Below are positions 1-7,758 of a DNA stretch of 32,935 bases, piece by piece. Each line of letters begins with the position of its first letter. Position 1 is the first letter of the stretch. Origin of the DNA: an uncultured Bacilli bacterium. GTDB lineage: Bacteria > Bacillota_I > Bacilli_A > RF39 > UBA660. Location of the stretch: positions 1-32,935 of the forward strand of contig CANPXR010000005.1 of the NCBI GenBank assembly GCA_947586655.1, read 5' to 3'. The position numbers and the translations under genes are program-made. The notes beneath the pieces were generated by a model. It made no database searches. It worked only from the letters and a program-made list of their open reading frames with translations, and was not told the origin of the DNA.

Positions 1-15
1 TTTTAGTAGACTTTT

Positions 16-873
16 TTAGACTCTTCTATTTTGAATGCTTCCATTATCTAAATTATATAATCTTTTATATTCATCTATTAGTTCTTGCGGAACGTACCTT
101 TCAAGGGCATCAACGTTACCATTTTGAAATTCATTTCTTAAATAATCTTTTTGCCTATCATTTAAGCGTGCATTATTAATTTCACTAATAATCATATTAA
201 TAACGTTATTTAGGTCATTCTTATCTTGATGATCTTTGTTATTTTGATTAGACATCCAACTATTAGCAATCTTTTTCGCATAAACACCAATCGTCGCATC
301 AGGAGGATTTGACGTCATCTTTAACTCGTCTTCCATTTCTTTTAATATCTGTTCTGGAGTTCTTTTTATAACGTAAGACCTAGTACCATTTTTAGAACTA
401 AAAACAAACTCATGATTAGCATAAAAGTAATTATATAATATTATTTCTGCAAATTTAGTTACCGTATCAAGATTTTGATAATGCTCTTTATACTCTTGTT
501 TTTCTTGATAATAAGAAAGCGCTTTTTGCATAACCTCATTAAAAGAAGAAATAGTCTTTACATTATCTTTTTCACTTAACTTACGTTCTTCGTTATACCT
601 ATTAACAACCTCATCCGAAGCATATTCTAATAAGTCATCATCTGATAATAACAAGTCCGCTTTATAATATCGTGCTTTGGCTAGTTCTATAACCTCTTCT
701 TTAACCTTATGAGAACTCGTGGTTGCGGCATATAGTTGAGTTTTAGTATCACCAATATATTTATAGTAAGCCTTAGCAATAAGAAACCTAACATACCCTT
801 TTAATTCTGCTTCTTCCTTTAACGGATAAGCATCCAAATCCATCTTTATAGCATTATATAAACCATTTGACAC
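16..873 (-). CDS. Hypothetical protein, 285 aa, function unknown
   Basis: I do not recognise this protein. The start is a GTG (MSNGLYNAIKMDLD) preceded by GGTGATAAAAA, a strong Shine-Dalgarno match with 6-nt spacing; the same GGTGATAA motif precedes several other genes here. It is soluble, highly charged, rich in Tyr, Asn, Lys and Glu, apparently mostly helical, with no signal peptide or membrane segment and no cysteine. The C-terminal third (about residues 205-285) is Asn/Asp-rich and ends in basic residues. It lies downstream of the flippase gene on the same strand with an 84-nt gap, so it may be the last gene of that transcript or separately transcribed. It is complete: the stop lies 16 nt from the window edge. 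No functional call is justified. Confidence 0.75.
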   Translation of the reverse strand: MSNGLYNAIKMDLDAYPLKEEAELKGYVRFLIAKAYYKYIGDTKTQLYAATTSSHKVKEEVIELAKARYYKADLLLSDDDLLEYASDEVVNRYNEERKLSEKDNVKTISSFNEVMQKALSYYQEKQEYKEHYQNLDTVTKFAEIILYNYFYANHEFVFSSKNGTRSYVIKRTPEQILKEMEDELKMTSNPPDATIGVYAKKIANSWMSNQNNKDHQDKNDLNNVINMIISEINNARLNDRQKDYLRNEFQNGNVDALERYVPQELIDEYKRLYNLDNGSIQNRRV

Positions 874-957
874 TTTTTATCACCTTCTATTTATAGATTA
901 TCATATAATTATAATAACTCAAAAGAGTTGTAAATTATGTTGTAAATAAATAGTAAA

Positions 958-2580
958 CTATTTACCTTTTAGTTTTTTTAAGAAGCCTTCTCCAAAAATA
1001 TCGTTAAATGCTCCATTTTTTATGGTAAGTGCAAAATATATAACTGCCCCTACTAACCCATATAACACTATCGTTATTATAGATCCAAACCTACTTGATA
1101 AATTAAATATAATTACTTTTTTCATTAATACCAACACTAATATCATTATAGCTAAAGGATAAACAAATTTGAACATCTTCTTAAAGAATGCCTTAGTGTC
1201 TAAATGAATCGTTTTATTTATTATAACCAGGTTAGTTACAAATGATACGGTAAGACCAATTAAAGTCGCACTTATTGACCCATAAAAAGGATATAAATTA
1301 AGGCTATTAAATAAAGTCATAAGTGGTATTTGAAGGATTAATTTAGTAACTATTCCTATAACTATACTTAAAAATACGTTTTTAAACTTATTAAGAGATT
1401 GGGTAATCGACACTGAAGTTGTAAAAATACACCTAAATAAAGAAACAAAAATTGAAAAACAAAATACCTTTGGTCCCCAGTTACTTGCTCCATAAAAAGC
1501 ATAGAATACTGGTTGCGCTAAAATACTAAGTCCAAAGGCCATTGGCATGGTAACGTATAGAAGCATCAAAAAAGATTGGTTAACCTTCCTTTTAACATCT
1601 TTTATGTCACGTTTTACAAAGCTTGCGGTTATGTTTGGAACAAGACTCGTCATAAGACCCGTTGAAATTGCAAGAACGACGCTGTTTAATTTGTTACCAG
1701 TAGTATTAATTACCCCCAGTACGCTTTCTGCGTCCTTAGTTTTAAAACCTAAATGAGTAAGGGCATTAATCATCGTTGTCATATCAATGTAATCATATAC
1801 CGAAAGCGCAAGTCCAAATGATATAAACGGAACTGAATAAATAAGAAGTTTCTTTATAATACCCCGGTTGGTAATTTGTTTTTCATCATCCTTTTTATTT
1901 GAGGACGTAACTAGCACCTTTTTATTTTTCTTAATCTTTATAAGTAAATAAATTAGCGCGACAAAAGCTCCTATAGTAGCTCCAAACACAGCAACCCCAA
2001 TAGCATTAGTAACACCAACTTTAAATACTTTAACGCACAAATAACTACCAATTAGGATTACTAAAATCCTAACTAGCTGCTCTATTACCTGACTTACCGA
2101 AGATGGCGTTATTATCTTATGCCCTTGCAAGTAGCCTTTTGTTACACTTAAATATGGTACAACTAATATTGCCGTTGAAATAATCCTAATAACAAACGTT
2201 ATGCTCTGCTTAGAATTTCCACCCGTATTATCTCCCATTATCTGATTAGCAATAAATGGCGCTCCAAAAAACATTATTAAAAATAGTACTATACCCATCC
2301 CTATAAGTAATGTTTTCCCTAATTTATAAGCTCTTTCCTTTGTATTATAATACCCTAAAGTATTATATTCACTTATTAATTTACTCATTGCAGGTGGTAT
2401 TCCAACGGTTGATAAAGCCAAAAACAAATTATATATCGTATAAGCGTAACCATATAACGCAATGTTAGATTCACCTATTATAGCATAAAAAGGAATTACG
2501 TATACTATACCCAAAAACTTAGTTAATACGATTCCTATCGTTGCAATTAAAGCACCATTTATGAAACTATCTTTTTTCAT
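958..2580 (-). CDS. MurJ/SpoVB-type lipid flippase (MOP superfamily polysaccharide biosynthesis protein)
   Basis: Predicted polytopic inner-membrane flippase of the multidrug/oligosaccharidyl-lipid/polysaccharide superfamily, SpoVB/YtgP branch, which in Firmicutes moves lipid II across the membrane for peptidoglycan synthesis. Seen: about 14 hydrophobic segments, an N-terminus of the family type (MKKDSFINGALIATIGIVLTK), early PPAMSKLISE, and the usual length of roughly 540 aa. The start is uncertain: the MKKDS ATG (2580) lies 10 nt after AGGA, but an ATG at 2586 overlaps the cse60-like stop (TGATG), which suggests translational coupling. It follows the cse60-like gene directly. SpoVB proper acts in spore cortex synthesis and YtgP/MurJ in vegetative wall growth; the sequence alone does not decide between them. 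Confidence 0.88.
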   Translation of the reverse strand: MKKDSFINGALIATIGIVLTKFLGIVYVIPFYAIIGESNIALYGYAYTIYNLFLALSTVGIPPAMSKLISEYNTLGYYNTKERAYKLGKTLLIGMGIVLFLIMFFGAPFIANQIMGDNTGGNSKQSITFVIRIISTAILVVPYLSVTKGYLQGHKIITPSSVSQVIEQLVRILVILIGSYLCVKVFKVGVTNAIGVAVFGATIGAFVALIYLLIKIKKNKKVLVTSSNKKDDEKQITNRGIIKKLLIYSVPFISFGLALSVYDYIDMTTMINALTHLGFKTKDAESVLGVINTTGNKLNSVVLAISTGLMTSLVPNITASFVKRDIKDVKRKVNQSFLMLLYVTMPMAFGLSILAQPVFYAFYGASNWGPKVFCFSIFVSLFRCIFTTSVSITQSLNKFKNVFLSIVIGIVTKLILQIPLMTLFNSLNLYPFYGSISATLIGLTVSFVTNLVIINKTIHLDTKAFFKKMFKFVYPLAIMILVLVLMKKVIIFNLSSRFGSIITIVLYGLVGAVIYFALTIKNGAFNDIFGEGFLKKLKGK

Positions 2581-2585
2581 CAACA

Positions 2586-2759
2586 TCAATTCCTATCTAT
2601 ATATATAACCATCGCAGAAAAACAATATATTTGTTCCTCACCATTTATTGCAATTGAGACTTGATACTTAATATCAATTATTTCTTTATCATAAATAAAA
2701 GCATTAATACTTTCCTCAAGATCTTTTTCATGGTCACAATCAAACACTTTAACCTTCAT
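2586..2759 (-). CDS. Cse60-like small protein (57 aa)
   Basis: This short frame begins MKVKVFDCDHEKDLEESINA and continues through DIKYQVSIAINGEEQIYCFSAMVIY to a TGA stop. The pattern (MKVKVF, HEKDLE, INxF, DIKYQVS, EEQIYCFSAMVIY) is that of the small Cse60 family, described in Bacillus as a sporulation-associated protein of unknown biochemical function. The start is preceded by GGGTGATAAT, a good Shine-Dalgarno sequence. Its TGA overlaps an ATG of the downstream flippase gene by one base, so the two are probably co-translated. Family recognition is from memory of the pattern. The role here is unknown, and in a non-spore-former it would need another explanation. Confidence 0.8.
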   Translation of the reverse strand: MKVKVFDCDHEKDLEESINAFIYDKEIIDIKYQVSIAINGEEQIYCFSAMVIYIDRN

Positions 2760-2777
2760 ATTATCACCCGTGATAAT
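2760..2777 (-). promoter_or_regulatory. Inverted repeat containing the cse60-like Shine-Dalgarno sequence
   Basis: A perfect 8-bp inverted repeat (ATTATCAC / GTGATAAT, 2-nt centre) ends immediately before the ATG. In the minus-strand mRNA the 3' arm includes the GGGUGAU ribosome-binding site, so folding would mask it. Whether it forms is inference; the stem is AU-rich and would have to open to a 4-nt loop. Confidence 0.4.
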
Positions 2778-2816
2778 AATATAAAATTAAAACTAATTAA
2801 ATTGTCTTCTTTTATC

Positions 2817-2825
2817 ATTATACCA
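2817..2825 (-). promoter_or_regulatory. Extended -10 promoter candidate for cse60-like/flippase genes
   Basis: On the minus strand TGG-TATAAT is a perfect -10 hexamer with an upstream TG, the extended -10 form. It lies about 60 nt before the cse60-like ATG. A weak TTTAAA sits 16 nt upstream as a possible -35. Confidence 0.5.
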
Positions 2826-2834
2826 AAATATTTT

Positions 2835-3158
2835 TTATTTTAAAACTTTAATATATCCTAAAATACCTTGCTTTATATCTTTTTTTACACCATCATCAAA
2901 TTTTTTATAAAAACTATAAATAAAATCCACATCTTCTTTACATGCAATAACAAAAGAATCCCTATCACATAAACCACTTACATCATACACCTCGTCATTT
3001 ATCAAACAAGCACAATGATCATTATTTTTCTGTAAAACCATTTTACAATCTGGATAAATTGATTCTAATATTTTATAATATTCTAAACAATATCCATTTA
3101 AAAACATGTTATATATATCACAATTAAAATAATCACTTAAAAACTCATTAATTTTCAT
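2835..3158 (-). CDS. Small Cys/His-containing orphan protein (107 aa)
   Basis: No confident family. I chose the internal ATG (MKINEFLSDYF) because a longer reading would run through the terminator hairpin at 3178-3209; the Shine-Dalgarno before it is weak. The protein has six cysteines, a GYC at residues 22-24, DHCAC at 47-51 and NDEVYDVSG at 54-62. The order GxC ... H ... YDxxG resembles small phage or accessory proteins with a transglutaminase/papain-like Cys-His-Asp arrangement (C24, H48, D59 would be the triad). That is a pattern resemblance only. It follows another orphan gene and a terminator, in a patch bounded by transposase and LRR remnants. Its codons are strongly A/T-biased. Function unknown. 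Confidence 0.6.
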   Translation of the reverse strand: MKINEFLSDYFNCDIYNMFLNGYCLEYYKILESIYPDCKMVLQKNNDHCACLINDEVYDVSGLCDRDSFVIACKEDVDFIYSFYKKFDDGVKKDIKQGILGYIKVLK

Positions 3159-3177
3159 GATGGTTAAAAGAACACAC

Positions 3178-3209
3178 AAAAAAATCACCATAGTATTTTA
3201 TGGTGATTT
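3178..3209 (-). terminator. Intrinsic terminator of the 278-aa orphan gene
   Basis: On the minus strand an 11-bp perfect stem (AAATCACCATA / TATGGTGATTT, 6-nt loop) is followed by a run of T. It sits just after the stop at 3230. Confidence 0.85.
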
Positions 3210-3229
3210 CTTATCAGGGTTACAAATAG

Positions 3230-4066
3230 CTATTTCCTTACTTTACTTTTACTAGTAAACTTAGAAAAATTTATATTTAACATGGATTTAAGTTGTTTTC
3301 TATTAAAATTTTTAAGTGCTGTACATGCTAAGGACTCAAATAGTCCTTCATGAAAATCATTAAATAACTCTTTTTGATCTTCAATAAAAGGATAATAATC
3401 ATCATCTAATTCACTAATCAAATCTACAATAGCAATATCATATGGAGTATAGTCATAATTGTATATTTTAACATCTAATGGCTTATATCCAGCAATGTTA
3501 TCAATATTATCAATATTTTCATAGTATTTTTCATCAAAAATTGGTCTTCTAAAATAGTAAATTTGACCATTTTCATTAATTACCTTATTTTCTTGAAGAT
3601 TATTTAAAAAAGTTAATTTATTACTTATATACGTTACTTTTTGCTTACTTTTATAACTCAAAATTTTAAAGGCATTCTTTAAAGTACTAAAATAACATTT
3701 TGAAATAAACGAATCATCTTTATACAAAGATAATTCATTTTCAACTATTATATTATCATATTTAATACCTTTTTGAGTTTGAAACAAACCAATCAACTTA
3801 TCATTTGAATTATTTTTTTTAATAGTATAATTATAACCCGAAGAGTTACCATCATAAAAACTATTAGCGTAAAGATAAGAATTTTCCAAAACAGCATCAA
3901 TAGTAATTTTACCATTACAATAAAAAGCCTCTCCTACTGGATCTAACATTTTATTATATATTATTATTTTTTTGCCTTCATAAAATGATTTTTCTTCTAG
4001 ATTAGAAACAGAAAGTTCAAATAAAGACAAAAATTTATAAAAATTGATAGTAAAAATTTTTTTCAT
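3230..4066 (-). CDS. Orphan protein, 278 aa, function unknown
   Basis: I do not recognise this protein. The start is the ATG of MKKIFTINFYKFL, preceded by GGGTGATTTT; the longer upstream reading lacks a ribosome site. There is no convincing signal peptide or membrane span. The sequence is rich in Asn, Tyr, Lys and Ile, with an N-terminal part that looks beta-rich (residues 25-110, with many short hydrophobic/aromatic strands such as GKKIIIYNKM and NGKITIDAV) and an acidic stretch ISELDDDYYPFIED. The C-terminus is basic. It has its own TTGCTT-17-TATAAT promoter and its own terminator, so it is a stand-alone unit. Next to it are LRR and IS110-type remnants, which supports acquisition as accessory DNA. 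Confidence 0.72.
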   Translation of the reverse strand: MKKIFTINFYKFLSLFELSVSNLEEKSFYEGKKIIIYNKMLDPVGEAFYCNGKITIDAVLENSYLYANSFYDGNSSGYNYTIKKNNSNDKLIGLFQTQKGIKYDNIIVENELSLYKDDSFISKCYFSTLKNAFKILSYKSKQKVTYISNKLTFLNNLQENKVINENGQIYYFRRPIFDEKYYENIDNIDNIAGYKPLDVKIYNYDYTPYDIAIVDLISELDDDYYPFIEDQKELFNDFHEGLFESLACTALKNFNRKQLKSMLNINFSKFTSKSKVRK

Positions 4067-4088
4067 AAAATCACCCTTTTGAATTCCT

Positions 4089-4117
4089 ATTATAAATTTA
4101 ATATTAATAAAAAGCAA
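4089..4117 (-). promoter_or_regulatory. Sigma-A type promoter for the 278-aa orphan gene
   Basis: Minus strand TTGCTT, 17-nt spacer, TATAAT, ending 22 nt before the chosen ATG. An 8-bp inverted repeat (AAGAAAAT / ATTTTCTT) overlaps the -35 side. Confidence 0.6.
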
Positions 4118-4172
4118 GAAAATTTACGTATTTTCTTACTTAATTATGATTATCTTTTATAATCTTTAAATT

Positions 4173-4361
4173 TTATCTATTTTTATTTCCCTTATTACTT
4201 TGATATCGTTCAACGTTTTCGGGAGTTATTTCAAATCCATTCATATGTATCGTATATGTTAATGGCTCTGGGATAATTAAACCATCTGCACTTGTTAAGC
4301 TGCTTAAATATAAATCTCCGCCCATGCTTTGTGGTAACACTAATCCTTCTGAACTTGTTAA
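4173..4361 (-). pseudogene. 3' remnant of a leucine-rich-repeat array gene
   Basis: The minus strand reads in one frame through two LRR units (LTSSEGLVLPQSMGGDLYL, then SSLTSADGLIIPEPLTYTI), then a cap with HMNGFEITPENVERYQSNKG and a TAA stop. The intact LRR gene at the right end of the window ends almost identically (EGLIIPEPLTYTIHMNGFEINPENVEQYRKSKSK), and the DNA is near-identical over the cap. Upstream of 4361 the repeat stops abruptly and transposase-like sequence on the other strand begins, so the 5' part is lost. There is no start codon or ribosome site. It is a decayed copy or a deletion product. Confidence 0.85.
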
Positions 4362-4554
4362 TTGATGTTTATCTTAAACCTTATTTTGTTGAAATTGCTC
4401 ACAATGCTGTTAAAGATAAAACTAACTCTTACTATGTGAGGAAATTTCTAAACGTCGAGGTAAAAAACGTGCCTACATTACAGTTACTAGAAAAATTTTA
4501 GGTGAATCTATAATATATTTTTTATCGTTGAAGTTTGAAATTCAGTTTATTTAG
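4362..4554 (+). pseudogene. IS110-family transposase C-terminal remnant, frameshifted
   Basis: The plus strand encodes DVYLKPYFVEIAHNAVKDK, then TNSYYVRKF in one frame. Around 4445-4449 the homology jumps one frame to SKRRGKKRAYITVTRKILGE and stops at 4552-4554. Joined, this matches the C-terminal region of IS110/IS116/IS902 transposases (LRPYLVQAAHAAVK..NPYF..RY..KRRGKKKAIVAIARKLL). The N-terminal DEDD catalytic part is absent and the 5' break coincides exactly with the break in the LRR remnant. Family assignment rests on motif memory; a profile search would settle it. Non-functional. Confidence 0.72.
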
Positions 4555-4595
4555 CATTTGTTTAAGATATATAATTAGATACACTAAAAATAATT

Positions 4596-6560
4596 TTAAT
4601 CAATCACATATGGATCTTCTGCAAATCCCGTACCAGACGCATATTCAGTATTAGATTTAAGAGAAACCATAGGTCTTACCCCAAGAGAATTTATTGGAGT
4701 AACAGAAACTAGCTCTCCATTACTTCCAACCGACCATACATCTGGATGCTGTGGTGAAATATCACGAGGAGACAGCGTCCAATAACTAGTTCCAGTATAT
4801 AAATAATATGTTGTATTTGACTTACTAGTGCTTCCAAATCCTGCTAACCTGACCTCATCTGCGGTTATCATTCCAACCCGGTATTTTAACATTTTATTGG
4901 CAACAGTAAAACCATAACCACTAGAACACGTTAAAGCATGGTTAAAAGCATTTGGGTTAAACGACATGTAATTTCTTAAAGACCCTATAGTTCCTGAACC
5001 CTCATTAGGAGACCAACCAGCCAAGCCACGGATACCTTTATCATTACACCAAATAGTATCTTCAAGCTTGTCAGTATAGCTAGTCATGTTTTTATAATAC
5101 CACTCATCTTCAATGTAAGTTTTTATTAATGAATCATTTTCATTTGTAAACATTTTTTGTATAACATCATTAATCATTTCTCCATTAGATAAATCGACAT
5201 AATAACAACCAACGATAGTACCACTTTCATCTTGATCACCATCCGAAGTAAAATAGCAATACTTTATCTCATTACATGATGTTTGATTACTACCACAAGT
5301 GAAATGATGATTATTATCAACCGTATTTTGAATATTTTCTAAAGTGTACACACCATCATCATAAGCTATGCTATTTCCAAATAAAAAGTTATTGGAAATA
5401 CGCAAGTATTTTTGTTGATATACATCACCATACTTATATCCTAAATAAGCTGGTGGAATATACTTATTACTCGTATTTAATTGTTCATTGTATTTTTTAG
5501 TATCAATCTGAGATTTATCAGCTGTGTTTACGCATACTTTTTTTCCATCTTCTTCTTTTGGGGAGCCATTAAATATTAACTTTACTCCACCAGTTTCAGT
5601 AGTTCTTACAATTTTCCAACAATAATTAGCAAATAAAACGTTGTTATCATTAACATCACCACGATAATAATACGTTGGGTAACTCTTTTTTTCGGTACCA
5701 GAAAGCAGATAAACACCTTTGCCATTAGTATCAGACGCATTCTCATTAAACTTTATTCCACTACTATCTACAACATATTCACTTTTAATGTTATCTGGGG
5801 TACCCTTCGATGCAATAAGTTCGTAAAGGTTAGGTTTCTTTTCTACTATTAAATCACCCATTACGTTTTTTCTTATAAGAACTCCCTTATCATATGTAAA
5901 ATCTTGTTTCTTAATTAATGCCAAATTATTTTCATATAACAATACATCATAAACATCAAGTCTTACTTCTAAATCATCACCATCAATTATTTCAGTAGGT
6001 AAACTAGTAGTATTTGAAATATTTTTATATGTCACTTTGTGAAATTCCCTAAAATCAAAATCTAATGTAAAAAGATACGTAATCCTATCAGAATTATACA
6101 TTCCATCCCTATATTTTATCGTTATATAGAAATCCTTTTTTACGCCTAATTTACACTTCCCATTATTACAAATTTTATCTTTTAACTCGTACTCTTCAAC
6201 AGAATAATAAAGGTTTTCTGGAAATTTTTCATTTTTTATACTTAAAATTCCCATTTCAACGTTACCAATATTAGTTACTTCTACTTTATACTTCACCATG
6301 GAATTACTATTAGGAAGATTTACACTTCCACTTATACTAGAAACGTTATAATCCTCCCAATTAAAACTTGCGTCATTTGTTGCTTGCGATTCAGATATTG
6401 CAGTCACCCTAATATCTTTTTTAATTCTCACTTCTGATTTGATATCATTAATGTTTAACCCTATGTTAAAAGCCGAATAACCTATTGATATAATTAATAT
6501 TATAGCAACAATAATCGTTAGCATAATTCCTTTTAAATTTCTTTTATTTATTCGTTTCAT
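4596..6560 (-). CDS. Large exported surface protein with SipW-type N-terminus (654 aa)
   Basis: The start is the ATG of MKRINKRNLKG, preceded by GAGG and overlapping the upstream DUF5305 gene by 17 nt, so translation is probably coupled. Residues 10-31 form one hydrophobic segment ending GYSAFN, the shape of SipW-cognate signal segments (compare GFAAFS in the TasA-like protein at 8972-9652). Residues 40-160 look like a beta-sandwich, with YKVEVTNIGNVEMGIL as in TasA/CalY-like folds. The C-terminal half has several Cys pairs, GDVNDNNVLFANYCWKIVRT and a closing part with WTLSPRD ... GVRPMVSL, reminiscent of the DUF6273 type of extracellular domain. No LPXTG motif or C-terminal anchor is seen. 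Inferred role: exported or membrane-tethered surface component processed by the adjacent peptidase. The domain names are tentative. Confidence 0.8.
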   Translation of the reverse strand: MKRINKRNLKGIMLTIIVAIILIISIGYSAFNIGLNINDIKSEVRIKKDIRVTAISESQATNDASFNWEDYNVSSISGSVNLPNSNSMVKYKVEVTNIGNVEMGILSIKNEKFPENLYYSVEEYELKDKICNNGKCKLGVKKDFYITIKYRDGMYNSDRITYLFTLDFDFREFHKVTYKNISNTTSLPTEIIDGDDLEVRLDVYDVLLYENNLALIKKQDFTYDKGVLIRKNVMGDLIVEKKPNLYELIASKGTPDNIKSEYVVDSSGIKFNENASDTNGKGVYLLSGTEKKSYPTYYYRGDVNDNNVLFANYCWKIVRTTETGGVKLIFNGSPKEEDGKKVCVNTADKSQIDTKKYNEQLNTSNKYIPPAYLGYKYGDVYQQKYLRISNNFLFGNSIAYDDGVYTLENIQNTVDNNHHFTCGSNQTSCNEIKYCYFTSDGDQDESGTIVGCYYVDLSNGEMINDVIQKMFTNENDSLIKTYIEDEWYYKNMTSYTDKLEDTIWCNDKGIRGLAGWSPNEGSGTIGSLRNYMSFNPNAFNHALTCSSGYGFTVANKMLKYRVGMITADEVRLAGFGSTSKSNTTYYLYTGTSYWTLSPRDISPQHPDVWSVGSNGELVSVTPINSLGVRPMVSLKSNTEYASGTGFAEDPYVID

Positions 6561-7731
6561 TAGCCTCAGCTTCCATATCAACAGCCTTTACTTTCATAAG
6601 GTAAATATCATTATTTCTTTTAATATAAAAGTAGCATTTTTGATGACTTGCAACATTACAATACATAATAGGAAGTTTTAAATTATCATGAACATCTAAA
6701 AGTTCTTCAAATTTTTCAATATGAACTATATTAAATTTATTAAAATCCAAATCAACTTTAGCTTCTACTATAAGTCTATCATACTCTTTTAAAACTCTGT
6801 CAACAAACGCATCATACTTACTCTTTTTATTGTTTAACAAACTTATTAGCTTAATTAAATTAATAAGACTTACGATAGCTATTGCAAAACTACATATCAT
6901 TACTACTATGTTTCCTAAATTGAAAACTATCTTACTATCTACCATGACGCTATTCGCACTTGATGTGTTTTCGGTATCTAAAGTTATTTCAATGGCTTTT
7001 TCTGATAAAGGTATGTTAATAACACTTTGAAAACTATCATTAATGTTTAAGTCGGATTTTGCTCCGTTTTTTTCAACCTGTAAGTAAACTTTCAAATAAC
7101 TACTAGTATCCACACCATATGAAGACTTAAATACACTAGCTAATTTATTATAATAATCATAATCAATATCTATGTCTTGTGATATTTTGTACGTATTATC
7201 ATTTTTCATTGAACCTTTTTTGCTATCTAATAAAACGTACTCTTTCTCGTAATACCTATTATTACCATTAGGATTTGAAATTATCAAATCACCTATTATC
7301 TTATAATTAAAATCTATTGTTTGTTTATTGCTAATTTCAAATAAATAATCAAAATTAATATTAATTTTATCAATTAAATTAGCAACATAAATCATATTCT
7401 TTCCCAAGAATGGCTCATCATAAAAGTCATTTTTCTTAAGATAAACCCTATAATCAATTGCTTGAGTATCCTTATAATTTATTACCTTTGCATTTCGATA
7501 ACTAAACGACTTAGTAATAGAAACAATAAAAATTAACAATGATATAACAAAAATCAAAGAACATAAAAACAGCCTTAAGTTAAAACTAAAATAAAATTTA
7601 CTCTGTTTATTTTTGTTCTTATTGTCCTTTTCATTCATTTTATTTTTATCTCCTTTATTAATCTTTGTAGATGCAATCCTATCTGCTCTATTATTTTTTT
7701 TCATTGAACTAGTCTTCTTCGTGTCTTTCAT
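6544..7731 (-). CDS. DUF5305 family membrane protein (395 aa)
   Basis: The ATG follows GGAGGTAAAAA. Residues 1-48 are Lys/Asn-rich and cytosolic. A membrane span covers about 52-73, followed by an outside domain (75-265) with IDYRVYLKKNDFYDEPFLGK and MIYVANLIDKININFDY, the signature opening of DUF5305. A second span lies near 270-298, and a cytosolic tail carries KYDAFVDRVLKEYDRLIVEA and a VHIEKFEELLDVHDNLKLPI segment, also typical of the family. DUF5305 proteins have no established activity but often sit beside SipW-type signal peptidases and TasA-like proteins in Firmicutes and archaea. That is the case here: the gene begins 27 nt after the peptidase stop and overlaps the next gene. Inferred role: scaffold or assembly factor for the exported proteins. 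Confidence 0.82.
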   Translation of the reverse strand: MKDTKKTSSMKKNNRADRIASTKINKGDKNKMNEKDNKNKNKQSKFYFSFNLRLFLCSLIFVISLLIFIVSITKSFSYRNAKVINYKDTQAIDYRVYLKKNDFYDEPFLGKNMIYVANLIDKININFDYLFEISNKQTIDFNYKIIGDLIISNPNGNNRYYEKEYVLLDSKKGSMKNDNTYKISQDIDIDYDYYNKLASVFKSSYGVDTSSYLKVYLQVEKNGAKSDLNINDSFQSVINIPLSEKAIEITLDTENTSSANSVMVDSKIVFNLGNIVVMICSFAIAIVSLINLIKLISLLNNKKSKYDAFVDRVLKEYDRLIVEAKVDLDFNKFNIVHIEKFEELLDVHDNLKLPIMYCNVASHQKCYFYIKRNNDIYLMKVKAVDMEAEANETNK

Positions 7732-7758
7732 TTTTTACCTCCATAATTACATAATAAT

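Noticed and set aside
2661-2843. Plus-strand frame of 60 aa opposite the cse60-like gene
   Set aside because: The minus-strand 57-aa frame has a family pattern and a ribosome site; the plus frame has neither.
4292-4501. Open frame of 69 aa on the plus strand as a gene
   Set aside because: It is a chimera: its first part is antisense of the LRR remnant and its last part is transposase sequence left in the wrong frame.
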